NCBI GenBank assembly: GCA_949152475.1
Contig: OX424555.1
Span: forward strand, 22,338,868 to 22,402,867
Source of the DNA: Terebella lapidaria
Taxonomy: Eukaryota > Annelida > Polychaeta > Terebellida > Terebellidae
Length of the DNA stretch: 64,000 bases
Direction of reading: 5' to 3'
A program made the position numbers and the translations under genes. Positions 13,000-24,549 of the stretch are shown here, in pieces. Position 1 is the stretch's first letter; every line of letters starts with the position of its first letter. The notes below the pieces were generated by a model that was not told where the DNA came from, searched no databases, and was given only the letters and a program-made list of their open reading frames with translations.

Positions 13000-13990
13000 C
13001 ACACAGGGTCCGCTCCCTTTACTCTCCCTCATTCCCCAACATTACCCTTTTCCCTTTCAAGTAGTTTTGAAGGTGAGCTTAACAAGCCAGAAGCAGACAT
13101 TTGAATATGCTCTACTTTCACTGGCAGTAGAGCATAAAAAAACTCAAAGAAGAAAAAAGTCCTTTTCAAATTCCTGAATCACTCCTTCGATCAGCTGCTT
13201 AAAGTTCCATGCCCCTTCAACAATAACCCTGCCCTCTTTCTAACGACCCTCTGCTTCCCCCCATTGCCTTGGTTCCTCACCCCAGCCACCCCCTGAACCC
13301 CTCCAGGACACCCCGCCCCCCCACCCCAGCACACAGATAGTGCACCCACTCCCTTACGTCATTCCGCTCTGATAACACAAGCACAGGCAGTTTGCCTTTC
13401 AAGCTATTTTTTTTTTTACTCTATTCTCTCTCTGCAGCTACCTTCCTCTCTCTCTCTTGCCCCAATGCGCCCAAACCTTGCGATGCGAGTGCCTGGGCTG
13501 CCTCCCCAACTCTATTTGCTGTCCTATTTTTATCTACACAGGCACCCAAAGCCCTCGTACTCTTTTGACTACTCAAGTAAGATTCTCACACCGCAAGCAA
13601 GCGTTCTCTTGCGCAACCCTCAAGGACGTGCTGTGTCTGGCCAGGCTGGGTCCCGCTAGCACAAAACCAGACACCTCTCAGTGCCACCCCCCTCCATAAA
13701 ACACACCACGCTGTCTGAAAAATTCTCCAACCCAGACACAGCCCCCGCGCGGCTGCACACACATTCGCTTTGCATGCGCGGGTTTTTTCCTGCTTTGTCC
13801 GTGACAAAATTGCGCACCGAAACAGAGGTCCGTGGCGTGCCTCCCGGCCGACTGGCCGAGATAGGTCCCCGATCTGGGTCAGACTGAGCCTCTCCCGCCT
13901 TCACGGCGCCCCGGCAACCCACTCCCAAAATACTCTCCGTAAAAAACAAGCCTGCTCCGCGCCAGCAGCACTAACACCAGGGTTCTAACT
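13000..13990. other. C/T-rich, strand-asymmetric region
   Basis: About 1 kb with strong excess of C and T on the plus strand, including CTCTCTCT runs near 13450, and higher GC than its surroundings. Several short overlapping open frames occur here, as expected from base composition. No exon was supported. Confidence 0.4.
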
Positions 13991-14198
13991 CTTTAATTCC
14001 CTAAATTCTATCTGGTGTACCTCATAGCCGCCAACAAAAAAACAGGCGAAGTTCATAGTTCTATCTCAGCTAGCTGAATAATTTTGACATACAAATGCAA
14101 AAAGTAGGTTAGTCCTGATGGCATAATTAATATTGTGAACCTAAAATCTATATCTCTACTGGGGTAAAACTTTTCCTATCTGCTACGTTCGCCTTCAA

Positions 14199-14260
14199 CC
14201 TTGACCCTGACATGATCTTCACCCTGACCATGACATGACCTTGACCCTGGCATGACCTGG
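14199..14260. promoter_or_regulatory. Cluster of TGACCTTGA/TGACCCTG-type motifs
   Basis: A short degenerate tandem run of TTGACCCTGACATGA-like words. It includes an exact TGACCTTGA at 14236-14244, the reverse complement of TCAAGGTCA, which is the monomer site of the SF-1/ERR nuclear receptors. It may be only a small tandem repeat. Confidence 0.3.
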
Positions 14261-17200
14261 ACTCCCCCATCATGTTCTAGTGTCCCACAATACGTTAACA
14301 AGGAAACACTGATCGTGCTGATAAAACTCCCAGAGTGGCCACTTTGAAACTAAATTTGGAAAATTATGTGTATTATATGGACAAATAAAGTAAGATGAAT
14401 ATGATGAATAAATCCAGCTCCTTCTCACAGAGTTTGACAATCTCCCTGTCATGCGACTTTGAGCCGAAGTTTCGACAGGGATCTCACGTGATATTCTGAC
14501 TCACCACTAGGTGGCTTTCCGCAACATACCAATGCAAACTTCTTAAACCGAAAAAAAAATGCATCAAAAATAATTTTGATACGATTACAAAATCTAGCTG
14601 CACATTTCAACAAGACTTAAATGGCTGCACACAAAAGCATCAATCTGAAGTCGCCGGTCGGCAGCTATGTACAATGTTCAGCGTGTTTCTGGGGGCTAGG
14701 TGCTTCTAGATGATAGACCTACGATCACTCTCTGTACAGCTGTACAATATACCATGTCATTCCATTGGTTGTCATACAACAGTCATCATACAGACACAGG
14801 TCGCTGGGGGTAGCAGTACACAGTACATACGGTACAGGAGAACAGACAGACACATCACTTGTGTTTGCTAAACAACAACAATACACATAATGTCCTATAA
14901 CTTGTTGTCACACGGAGAAGGCAGCTATTACATTTCCAGATACGCACGGTATATGAATAACCCAGGCAGCATGCAAATTGTGATATTTGATTATGTTCAG
15001 TGAAACAATGACATGTTAAATCATATTTCTACATGATCACATGTGTAAAATTTAGATGTGTTCCCATTGATTAGGTCTCGTTATTATCACACACAATAAA
15101 CCATTGACAGATAACACGGCATGCACTAGACATACTGAGATATAGCCTGTGTACACTTCGACAGTACAATCACACTCCCGACAGACAACATGATCCAGTA
15201 AGGTAGTAAGCCAGATGTACAGTTTGAATGTCCACCCTGTTGGTATTACAGTGTATAATGCTTCAGACAGACAGGACTGATAACACACAGCAGTGACAAC
15301 ACATTAACTCATGACATACCAAATCTTAACTGATTTATCAGTAATTCCCCAGATATCTATCCTGAACAAATACAGCTCAAGTGTTTCTTCCATCTCGTGT
15401 AAAATCATAATAATATATCAGACTACAGAACTTAGTCAAAACTGAGCTGCAATCTAGTAAACGTACATGTTTATATAATAGCTAATAAGCAAACAGCTTT
15501 CTAAGTAGTAATCAACAATGGTGCCTGTACCCCACAATAATCAGTAACTCATTTTGCAAATTGCTTTTTGTTATGAAATGTTCAATGAAACAGCTTCTGT
15601 CCATTTTATGGAACTTTCTCTTGCAGAATATTCTGGTCAAATGTATTGCACAAAGTGACAAAATACTGCAAAACAAGTTAGGTAGCTTCAATCAATTTGT
15701 GGAATATGGTCACTACTATATTCCAAAAAATAAAATCATATGTCTGACACCTTTAGATGTATGAAATCACATATTTGCATATAATTATCAGAATGCACTC
15801 GTCGATACCTTTTGCACTGCTGCACAATAACATGTGTTGCATGGACATTGTGTAAAAAAAAATTCTCGATCCAAATCAAAGTTCACTATTACTAAACCAA
15901 GTACACATATACAGAATATGTTAATGTGCCATGATATGTACAATATTAGTTATTTATTATGTGCATATATATATTTCATTTGAAACGAAAGTAATACCGC
16001 TCACTGCAAGTGACTCGAGTAATACAAGCAGGAAAATTTCTAGAGCATTGTGGTTTGTATGTGTTAGTTGCCGCAAATATCAGAATCGATATTAAAACAA
16101 AATCATGCATGTAAATAGCACTTAAAATCCAAGTTCCACCCACAAATATAGTGACAGGAGCAAATATGGCAAACTTTTATACTCATTTGAAACATCTTAT
16201 CCTGCCATAAAATATAACATGAACCAAACAATAATATAGGTCTGACAGTCAATGACAGATTGAACTTCAATATTCTGATGTATATGCTGATAACAGGCGG
16301 ATTAGCCAAGTTGTGTAATGTGCACACTGAGGGAGTGAATATATCATATATATCACTGCATGTCAACTTTGAATGCTGCACAAAAACGCACGTGCCATTG
16401 GGAATTTTTCTAGTTCAGCAGGCCTGCAGACGGCCCGTATTTCGGACATACAGGTCAATATTTAAGTATTGACTCGGTAGACTTGAGTCCACGGTACTCA
16501 TTAGACGGAGCCAAAAACTATACAGTATCTTGCTCTAGCTCTTCGACGAGCTGATAAAGAGTTGGGTTATTGCGCAATGCTCGTAACTCCCAGGTGACGT
16601 GCGATACGGATTGAACATTACCTCTGATACCCAGAGCTATAAATCTGAACAGGGGACGGTTCTTGTGTACTACAGCGCATACGATATTTAAGCTATCAAT
16701 TGATGGTAAAACCTAAAGGCAGGTTAAAACCTAAAGGCAGGTTTTTACTGTTAGTACTATGACTGCATTCTGCTGACAAGGCGATGTATACGTAGGATGG
16801 CATCAGGATGGCACTCGACCTGATGTCGGACAGATTGAGCTGACATGTAGGCAGGGGTTGTCGGTGACTCATAGTCTACCCCACCCACTCATCGAGCCCA
16901 GCGGATACCCCCACCCACCGCACCACACCCTAGATCCCTCCCTCAGTGTGCTGGCACCTCGACACTCGGATACTGCCTAATCCAATCTATTGACAACATC
17001 AGTGAAACTCACTCACAGCGGACAAACCACAACACACACGTACAGCATTATATCATTTATATAGCTACGCTAGTCATAAAGGCATGTTAGTAGAATGAAA
17101 TGCATTTTATAGACAAAGAGTCTGAACTGTGATTTGCATAACTATGCAGATACATGGTTTTTGAACCATTCAAATAACCTATTTGGAATAGGGATTTTAT

Positions 17201-20200
17201 ATTTAAATATTAGCATTTTAGACCCACTTTAAAATGTAATGTAAAAAAAGATCTAGCACTGAGGGTCCAACCTAAAATATGCTACAACACATGAATAACA
17301 AACATTTGAAATGTATATATATAGTACTGTAAAATACCTCAAAGGAACAAATTTAGTGCCAATACAAAAAGTAATTGGCATATTTCCAATAGTTCTGAAA
17401 GACCAGATTTCAATAGTTGCTATGTGATATTAAGTGACGTACAATACATTCTTCTTTTTTTTTGCAAGAAAGTGCAAGATTTATAGATCTGCAGAATACA
17501 TGACTGGTCTCGATTTAAAATCTGACCAACACAGTCAAAACACATATTTCTTGAACATAACCATGAATGACATAAATATAATGTTTGGATATTAGCTCAT
17601 ATATCTATCTGCTTTTTTTTTGTTGGAATTTCTCTCTCATGAGATGGCCAATTCATAACTTAAAAATTTTACATACTAAAGCATGTTTTAGAAAGTTCCA
17701 ATTTTGAATAATTATGTGGTGATAAAACCCTGTTAAAACAGCTTCCCCCAACTGCAGGCTACTAAATAAACTTGCCTGATCAAAAAAGGGACCATTCAGC
17801 AGTGTAGTCTTACTGCAGGAACTGATGCTATTATTCTTTCAAATAGTTTGAAAACTTTCTGGGAGAATATTCAATATTGTATCAGAACACACTAGAGCAC
17901 TAATTGGTGTGCTGATGGGGTTAGTTAAGCACCTGTAGGTCTGTCTGTATTATGTGGCGACACCCTTGGGATATTAGAGACAGTTGTACTGTAAACTGTA
18001 CCAAACAGCAGATAAACTTTGAACAATGCCTACACATATCAACTAAAGCCGTCTAGTAACAGGTCAAGTCAGAAAAAAACACAACACAAACAAACAAACA
18101 AACGAATAAACAAGCAAGCATGCAGTTATAGAATAAGACAATAATTTGACGTAATCAAGAAAAAGCTGCCTGAATCGAGTCTGGCACAGTTGCAACCTGA
18201 AATATTAACCCATAATTTATGTTTCCTTTTCAAGTGAGAAATACTATTGCACCTGCTGAGCCACTAGTAAGGTCTACAAACTGAAATGGACTGCTGATTT
18301 TGTCACCAGGACTGCAAACATGCAAAAAAAGCAGTATGGCACAGAATTCCTGATTCACAGTTTCAATGCATACAAATTTCACCGCGGTAGACTCCTGTTC
18401 CATTCTCAATGCCCATAGAGTTACCATAACACACCAGAGAAGTATGAGAGCATGTCATTATACCCTTGAACAAATTGTCTGTGGCAAGCTCGATTCAGCT
18501 AACTCTTTTATCATTCAAGATACAAAAACACATTCTTCTAATCTGAGAAAAGACAGTATACGGCATTTCATGCCCTGCTGACACAAATTCACACTCAATA
18601 TGTCCGTAACAACAATAACCAGGATAACAGTCACAACTCTATGGAAACATTTACAGGAATTATATGTAACAACTAGTAACTTCATTTATATGTACATGTA
18701 TCTATATATATTTATACATAAAACACACTTGTACTGAAAATGCACTTGTATACGTAACTTTAAAAGATTTATGCGTGAATATATCAATTAGTATAATCCA
18801 TGAATACAACTAACACAAAGAAAGTCAAGAAACAGATACAAGTGAATCTGAACACACAACTTTTCACATGAAGACCAAAACCAAACCATTAGCTATGTAT
18901 ACAAAGTATGACACTAACAAACTACAGTTATTTCGTATTTACATAACAGGCCCAGTTTTGAACCGAGCACTGTCCAATTCTTCCTCAGTGACACCACAAT
19001 TATTCAATGCCCACACAAACCTTCAAATGACATCTACATCTTTCTCAGCAAGTACTCTCACTAGTAGTCAATGGCCGACACAAGACACTGATGTAAAAAA
19101 CACTTTACATGTTGATGATGTTACCATGGATACCCTGCATCACGAAAGGACGACATTTTACCCCGGCCAATTCTAGTTCACATATTCCAACCATTCCCAA
19201 TGTTTTTTCTGAGGGTAGTCTTCTCACAGCTCAGTGAATTTATATCCTGTCGGAATTTCGGAAGGCTACCAACTCAAGATAACAAAAACTGTTGGAATCA
19301 CAGCTCTTGCGTCAAAATTTGTAACTAATTTTGCCCAATAGTATGTACCATGATCACAGTTCTGAAATCCAAACTACCTATAGGAGGTTTTCTCTCATGC
19401 AACATGGTCCATCAACAATACAGTTAATTCCCTAATGAATATTCAACAGGTAGACGGCATTCTCTTCAAGAAATGATGACACAGACGAATGACACTCGTA
19501 CAATGGTGTGAAATCCTGTCATGACCGATACAATACATCCGCAGTCATCAAACCTCATGCTGGGTGGGTACCACTGGTAGTGTGGGTCTAAATATTGAGC
19601 TCAGTGCATATGACAACATAATGTGTTTTGGAAACACCACAAACAGTACATTGTATTATACATAGGTACACACGTTATAATGATAATTGTATAATCCAAC
19701 ATTATATGCCTTCTGGTAGTACTTTATAAGTTGTAAACCTACCAGACTTGTATACAAGGTGATCTGCAGGTAGGCTACATTATCTATGCTATGTGAAGAT
19801 AACAGGCAATACCTCGCCCATATAGCTGCAAGAAGTGCTATGCCAGGCCAGATTAATGCGGTTACTCAGTAACAAAGGCTACAGCAGGGTACAGAACCAA
19901 CAGAATTTACTCCAGTCCCCTAAACTAGCTTGTTTATAGTGATGCCACTTGTAACATATAATTGTTCAGCTAAGCGTATATGCCCTGTGCGTCATCCTTA
20001 GTCACACACATAGTCATTTACAAACCAAAATACAAAAAATCTCTAAACAAATTTGATATTGTTTTCGAAAGACACTTTAAACACAAACTAAACTTTTTGG
20101 TTGTGTAGGGGTTAACACTACAAATATGTACAAGACAAGAGCACAGTGACGGAAGGAAAGATTACAGTATCATATAGGTATTATTATTTGATACATATCA

Positions 20201-20207
20201 TGGGACA

Positions 20208-20213
20208 TTTATT
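20208..20213 (-). terminator. Candidate polyadenylation signal (AATAAA)
   Basis: The minus strand reads AATAAA about 195 nt after the stop codon of the proximal terminal exon. Other AATAAA words occur further downstream, so the true 3' end may be later. Confidence 0.35.
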
Positions 20214-20407
20214 TTTTTACCCATTTTAAATGTAACTCTATGGCAGAATTAGTATTTTACAGCTTTTTTTACACTCAGTAAGTGATATACAATGATCCTA
20301 TATAACTGTAGATCGCAGGCTAACAAGTATCGGCATTTGCAGTGTTAGTGAGACAAACTCCCTGTGTCACAGGCACAGGCTGGGTGTGGTAGGTGGGGAG
20401 ACCATGC

Positions 20408-21457
20408 TCAGAAGTTGTCCTTGTGTCCCGGTGAGCTTGGCTCACTCTTGGGGAACACCGGGTGTGAACTGGAGAAGTTCTTGATCTGCTGGAGACTGAT
20501 CAGCGAGTTGGCGATCATGTCCTCGCGGGACATGCCCATGCGGGAGTCCATGGCGTCTCGTTTGGGCAGCGAGATAGGGTCGAAGGGGAAGTAGCTGCGA
20601 GAGGCCGACGACGGCGAGATGTGAGACAGCGGCGAGTTCAGGGTGTTGTTGGGCAGGCGTGGCGACGGGAACGGGAACGAAGTCGAAGGCACTGAACTGT
20701 TCATAAGACTAGGACTGGGGAACTGGTGAGCAAGGGGCATGAAAGCCGAGGCGCCGGTGGGGCCGGGTTTGCTGCTGTTGGGAAGGCCGCCCGTGTTCAG
20801 CCCATCCAGGAGAGCCGGCTTGACCTCCTGTGTCTGGTCACTGCTCAGCTGGTGGCTCAGGCCTAGTGGAGGCATGCCGCCCCCCGAGCCTCCCATTGAG
20901 TTGACCACCTTGTTGGCCAGCGGGTTGCGGTGGTGTCCCAGCATACCCTGGGGCGAGTACGGGTCGCCAGAGTGCTTGGTCATGTGGCGGGCCAGGTAGG
21001 TCTCCTGTGTGTAGGCCTTGCCACAGATACGACAGATGTGGGTTTTGATGTGCTTGGTCTCCGAGTGTTTGGGGATGTGCTCGCGCAGGCTCTGCTCGTC
21101 GGCGAAGCACTTGTAGCAGGAGTTGCAGCGGTAGGGCTTGTCGGTCATGTGGGAGCGGGAGTGGGACTGGAGGTTGGATAGCTGTGAGAAGGCCTTGCCA
21201 CAACCAGGGTGGGCACACTTGTAGGGCTTCTCTCCAGTGTGTGTGCGGATGTGCTGCTGCAGGTGACAGAGCTGGGTGAAGCGTCGCTCGCAGATCTGAC
21301 ACTTGTACGGCTTGATGCCCGAGTGTATCCGGGCATGTTGCGACAGATAGGATGAGTTGGCAAAGCACTTGTTGCACGTAGGACATTTATAGGGTTTAGG
21401 GTCCTGCTTGTGGACTTGTTGACTGTGCATCAGAAGGTCCGACTTGGACTCAAATAT
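20408..21457 (-). CDS. ZNF384/362-like: Proximal terminal exon: fingers 1b-6 and Ser/Pro-rich C-terminus
   Basis: The minus-strand acceptor tctttccag|ATATTT at 21457 begins a phase-0 open frame of 349 codons ending TGA at 20408. An in-frame ATG exists upstream at 21655, but those 66 codons are intronic and look non-coding. Predicted finger ligands are: F1 C122/C125/H138/H143 (His pair from this exon), F2 C152/C155/H168/H172, F3 C180/C183/H196/H200, F4 C208/C213/H226/H230, F5 C238/C241/H254/H258 and F6 C269/C272/H285/H289. TGEKPYKC and similar linkers join several fingers. Fingers 3 and 4 carry Gln/His/Asn contact residues of the kind expected for A-rich DNA, and vertebrate ZNF384 is known to favour A-tracts. 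The last 187 residues are Ser/Pro/Gly-rich and presumably disordered, ending near a FPKSEPSSPG motif. This is a DNA-binding nuclear protein; whether it activates or represses cannot be read from the sequence. Confidence 0.96.
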   Translation of the reverse strand: MFESKSDLLMHSQQVHKQDPKPYKCPTCNKCFANSSYLSQHARIHSGIKPYKCQICERRFTQLCHLQQHIRTHTGEKPYKCAHPGCGKAFSQLSNLQSHSRSHMTDKPYRCNSCYKCFADEQSLREHIPKHSETKHIKTHICRICGKAYTQETYLARHMTKHSGDPYSPQGMLGHHRNPLANKVVNSMGGSGGGMPPLGLSHQLSSDQTQEVKPALLDGLNTGGLPNSSKPGPTGASAFMPLAHQFPSPSLMNSSVPSTSFPFPSPRLPNNTLNSPLSHISPSSASRSYFPFDPISLPKRDAMDSRMGMSREDMIANSLISLQQIKNFSSSHPVFPKSEPSSPGHKDNF

Positions 21458-23450
21458 CTGGAAAGATAAGAAGCAGAAAGGAGCTCTGTATTCGCTTAGA
21501 TCTTCTCTTTGCATTTTGGTCCATCTTTTTGTAATTTCACGGTTCTCCATCAGAAAAATATATTCTCTGTCAGGTCCTAGAACTCCTACCATTATTAATC
21601 TCAAAATTTTGCAAAATGAGATGAATGCCATTGACAATATGAAATTGTTGGGCATGTTTGTCTATAAAAGTTATTTATAATAACTTTTCAAGTGGATAAA
21701 AGAAACTGATTAATGCAGAAAAAAGGCAAAATTCCGCTTTTACTCTTACTTTGTTGCCTGTTCGTTATACGAAAAATGGATTACCAACAAGATTTTGCAT
21801 TGGTATTCATGCAGCAAAACAGCCATCAATTTGGCACTTCAATATCTGGATAAGGTTTCATCATTGAATTTAGGGTTTTCTGCATTGTTTCATCAGTAAA
21901 AGTGGTGAAATTTGATTTGCCAAATATTGAAGCCAGTCCAAGCGACAGGTCTCTAATTTAATGCCTCCTTTCTGCTTGATCTTTCTTCTTTCCACATATC
22001 AACACAATGATGCAAGTCATGCCATTGGTGCACCCAACTCTCAACTTAACTAGAGCCAAATTCTTATCCAATCAATCGTTTAGTTACAAGAACATTATGG
22101 TGGAGTCCTAGGTCACAGAGACGAAATATTTTACCATCTTTTGCACTTCTTTTCCTCACCAATGGTGAAAAACAGCTCAAATCGGGTGAAAAAATGTTGA
22201 TGATTATGCTATGTTTTCTTTACAGAACAACATAATGCTTGGAAGCATAGTATGGTTGTTGTGTGTTCAGGTAAGTTTCAGCTTGATTTTTGTTCTTTGT
22301 GTGTTTTTCATGAGTTGGTATTGGACAATGCACACAAAGGGATGGTCTCAGATTTCTTTTCATAGACACTTCCGGCAATGCAAATGATCGTATGAACTTT
22401 CCAATATCACGTAATTTGTGCGGTTAGAAAAACACCTGATGCCCTGAGCTACTTGGGAGATATGTGACCAGTCAATTAGACAACAAGTTACCAAATGACA
22501 CCAGCACCTAGAGCGTCATAGGACCAAAGTTCAGGTCCAGGTAAGAGGGTAATTGTCATTAAAAGTCGGTCCTGGACATACCGAACAAATAACCTTCGAG
22601 ACCATGAAGACAGTAATCAGACCTTTGGAGGCAGCCTCAGCATTGCCAGATGCCTGACTTGTGATCTGCGAGAGCTATAGCTGCCAGCCTGGTATCGGTA
22701 ACAAGAGAAAGGACCACAGGGCGATAATTCTGCTAAGTGTTGAGTGGTGACACCGTGGTGCCACATTACCTCCTCACAGCCCTCCTGCGATGTCTGACCT
22801 GGACACTCGTTGATTCATTATTTTCTACTCAAACATACGGTCCTCGATTACCGAGGTCAAATGTCAACATTACGCGAGTGACCGCGCCATGCGAGAACCA
22901 TCCCTGGACACGTATCAGCCACGCACCAGACACTAGACTGCCACCCTGGCTGGCTCAGCCCTCGATCAGCTCATGTAATCTTACCTCTTCGAGGTTCAAT
23001 CCACCAAGGATTAGGACAATTTATTAAAGAATTGCAAAGTTAAGACGAATATCAAGGGGTGTCATTGACTCAAGTCTGATTAAATTTCAGTACATCATGG
23101 TCCTGCTTCCTTCAGTAAAATCACACCTCATACAAAAGTCAGCTGTCTGCAAACGGCTGTAGAACATGAAACGACCTGGAAATTATTTTTTTAAAATTAC
23201 GATAAGATCATTTGGTGGCCGTGTAAAATGTGAAATGAAGATTGGATGATGAGCAACTATTAGAACTGTAGGCTCTGGAACCAGGAAGTTGAACAGGACA
23301 CCAGCAGTGAGTCTGTCCCTTCCTAGATCAGACATTATCTACTGACAACAGGACACAGGTCCACATCCTACCAAATATATCAGAAAAAGCTCTGTTTGTG
23401 TCATAAGTATGGTCCTCTATTTTTTTCAATACTATAACGTATCCTATCAC

Positions 23451-23454
23451 AAAG
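23451..23454. repeat. Possible target-site duplication (AAAG), left copy
   Basis: AAAG directly precedes the left inverted terminus, and the same word follows the right terminus at 24373-24376. Four bases can match by chance. Confidence 0.35.
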
Positions 23455-24372
23455 GTACGGAAGCTCATATTCGCCACATAGAGGAGCACAAATTTTTTTT
23501 AGAGCGTTATAACGCTCTAATTACAGTGTAATAACGCTGTAATACAGCGTTATAACGCTCTAATTTACAGCGTTATAACGCTCTAATTTAGAGCGTTATT
23601 ACGCTCTAAATTAAACCGTTCACCTTCCTAGCATATTTCCATTATCGTGATTTGTAATAAACATATCTAGATCAGAATAATTTTGAGATTTCCCTACAAA
23701 TGATTGAGCTGATGAACTAGCAGGTCCGATAATGTCTCTGGCAGTGTAAATTAGAGCGTTATAACGCTGTAATTTACAGCGTAATTACGCTCTAATTACA
23801 GCGTAATAACGCTCTAATTTACAGCGTAATTACGCTCTAATACAGCGTTATAACGCTCTATTACAGCGTTATAACGCTCTAATTTATAGCGTAATTACGC
23901 TTTAATTTACAGCGTAATTACGCTCTAATTACAGCGTTATTACGCTGTAATTTAGGCGTTATTACGCTGTAAATTACAGCGTTATAACGCTCTAATTACA
24001 GCGTAATAACGCTGTAATTACAGCGTTATAACGCTCTAATACAGCGTAATAACGCTGTAATTAGAGCGTAATTACGCTGTAAATTACAGCGTTATAACGC
24101 TGTAATTAGAGCGTAATTACGCTGTAATTACAGCGTTATTACGCTGTATTAGAGCGTTATAACGCTGTAATTACAGCGTTATTACGCTGTAATTAGAGCG
24201 TTATAACGCTGTAATTTACAGCGTAATAACGCCTAAATTACAGCGTAATAACGCTGTAATTAGAGCGTAATTACGCTGTAAATTAAAGCGTAATTACGCT
24301 ATAAATTAGAGCGTTATAACGCTGTAAAGAAAAAAGTGCATTCCTCCACCTCGCGAATATGAGCCACCGTAC
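23455..24372. mobile_element. Foldback-like element with terminal inverted repeats and palindromic interior
   Basis: The left end reads GTACGGaaGCTCATATTCGC. The right end, reverse-complemented, reads GTACGGtgGCTCATATTCGC, and a GAGGA word and a T-rich tract follow at both ends. AAAG lies directly outside each end (23451-23454 and 24373-24376), a possible 4-bp target duplication. The interior (23501-23612 and 23744-24326) consists of roughly 30 copies of a 14-bp dyad, AGCGTWATWACGCT, joined by short TAATT linkers. About 130 bp of unrelated sequence interrupts it. No open reading frame is present, so it would be non-autonomous. I do not recognise the superfamily. Confidence 0.75.
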
Positions 24373-24376
24373 AAAG
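24373..24376. repeat. Possible target-site duplication (AAAG), right copy
   Basis: AAAG directly follows the right inverted terminus (…CCGTAC). It pairs with 23451-23454. Confidence 0.35.
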
Positions 24377-24549
24377 GCACTATGTTTTGCAAGGGCTCTG
24401 TTCTAAGTAAAGTAGTTTCAGTTTGTATTGTGCACATACCAGTATTGTCGTGATGTATCACTTCTGGGACTCAGTTCATAAGTATTTTCAGGACGACATG
24501 TCACATAATACATCTGGGGTGTGATTTATTGTTTTGCGATTTCATGTCA

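Larger units (their letters stand above)
1868..20407. other. 18.5-kb interval between the proximal terminal exon and distal exon D1
   Basis: On the proximal isoform this is 3' UTR and intergenic sequence; on the distal isoform it is intron. It holds the MITE copies at 8589 and 11125, small inverted-repeat elements at 2275 and 10002, a nuclear-receptor-like motif cluster at 14199, a C/T-rich kilobase at 13.0-14.0 kb, poly-G runs near 7424 and 11377 and a (CAAA)n-like run near 18088. A 60-codon open frame at 12591-12773 (+) looks slightly protein-like but has no recognisable domain. No secure gene was found. Confidence 0.6.

Noticed and set aside
21458-21655. In-frame ATG at 21655 extending the proximal finger exon by 66 codons
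   Set aside because: A strong acceptor (tctttccag) at 21458 cuts off this part, finger 1 needs the CxxC from exon 27604-27863, and the extra residues look like translated intron.
22990-23003. GGTTCAATCC word resembling a tRNA B box
   Set aside because: No matching A box or cloverleaf could be formed around it.
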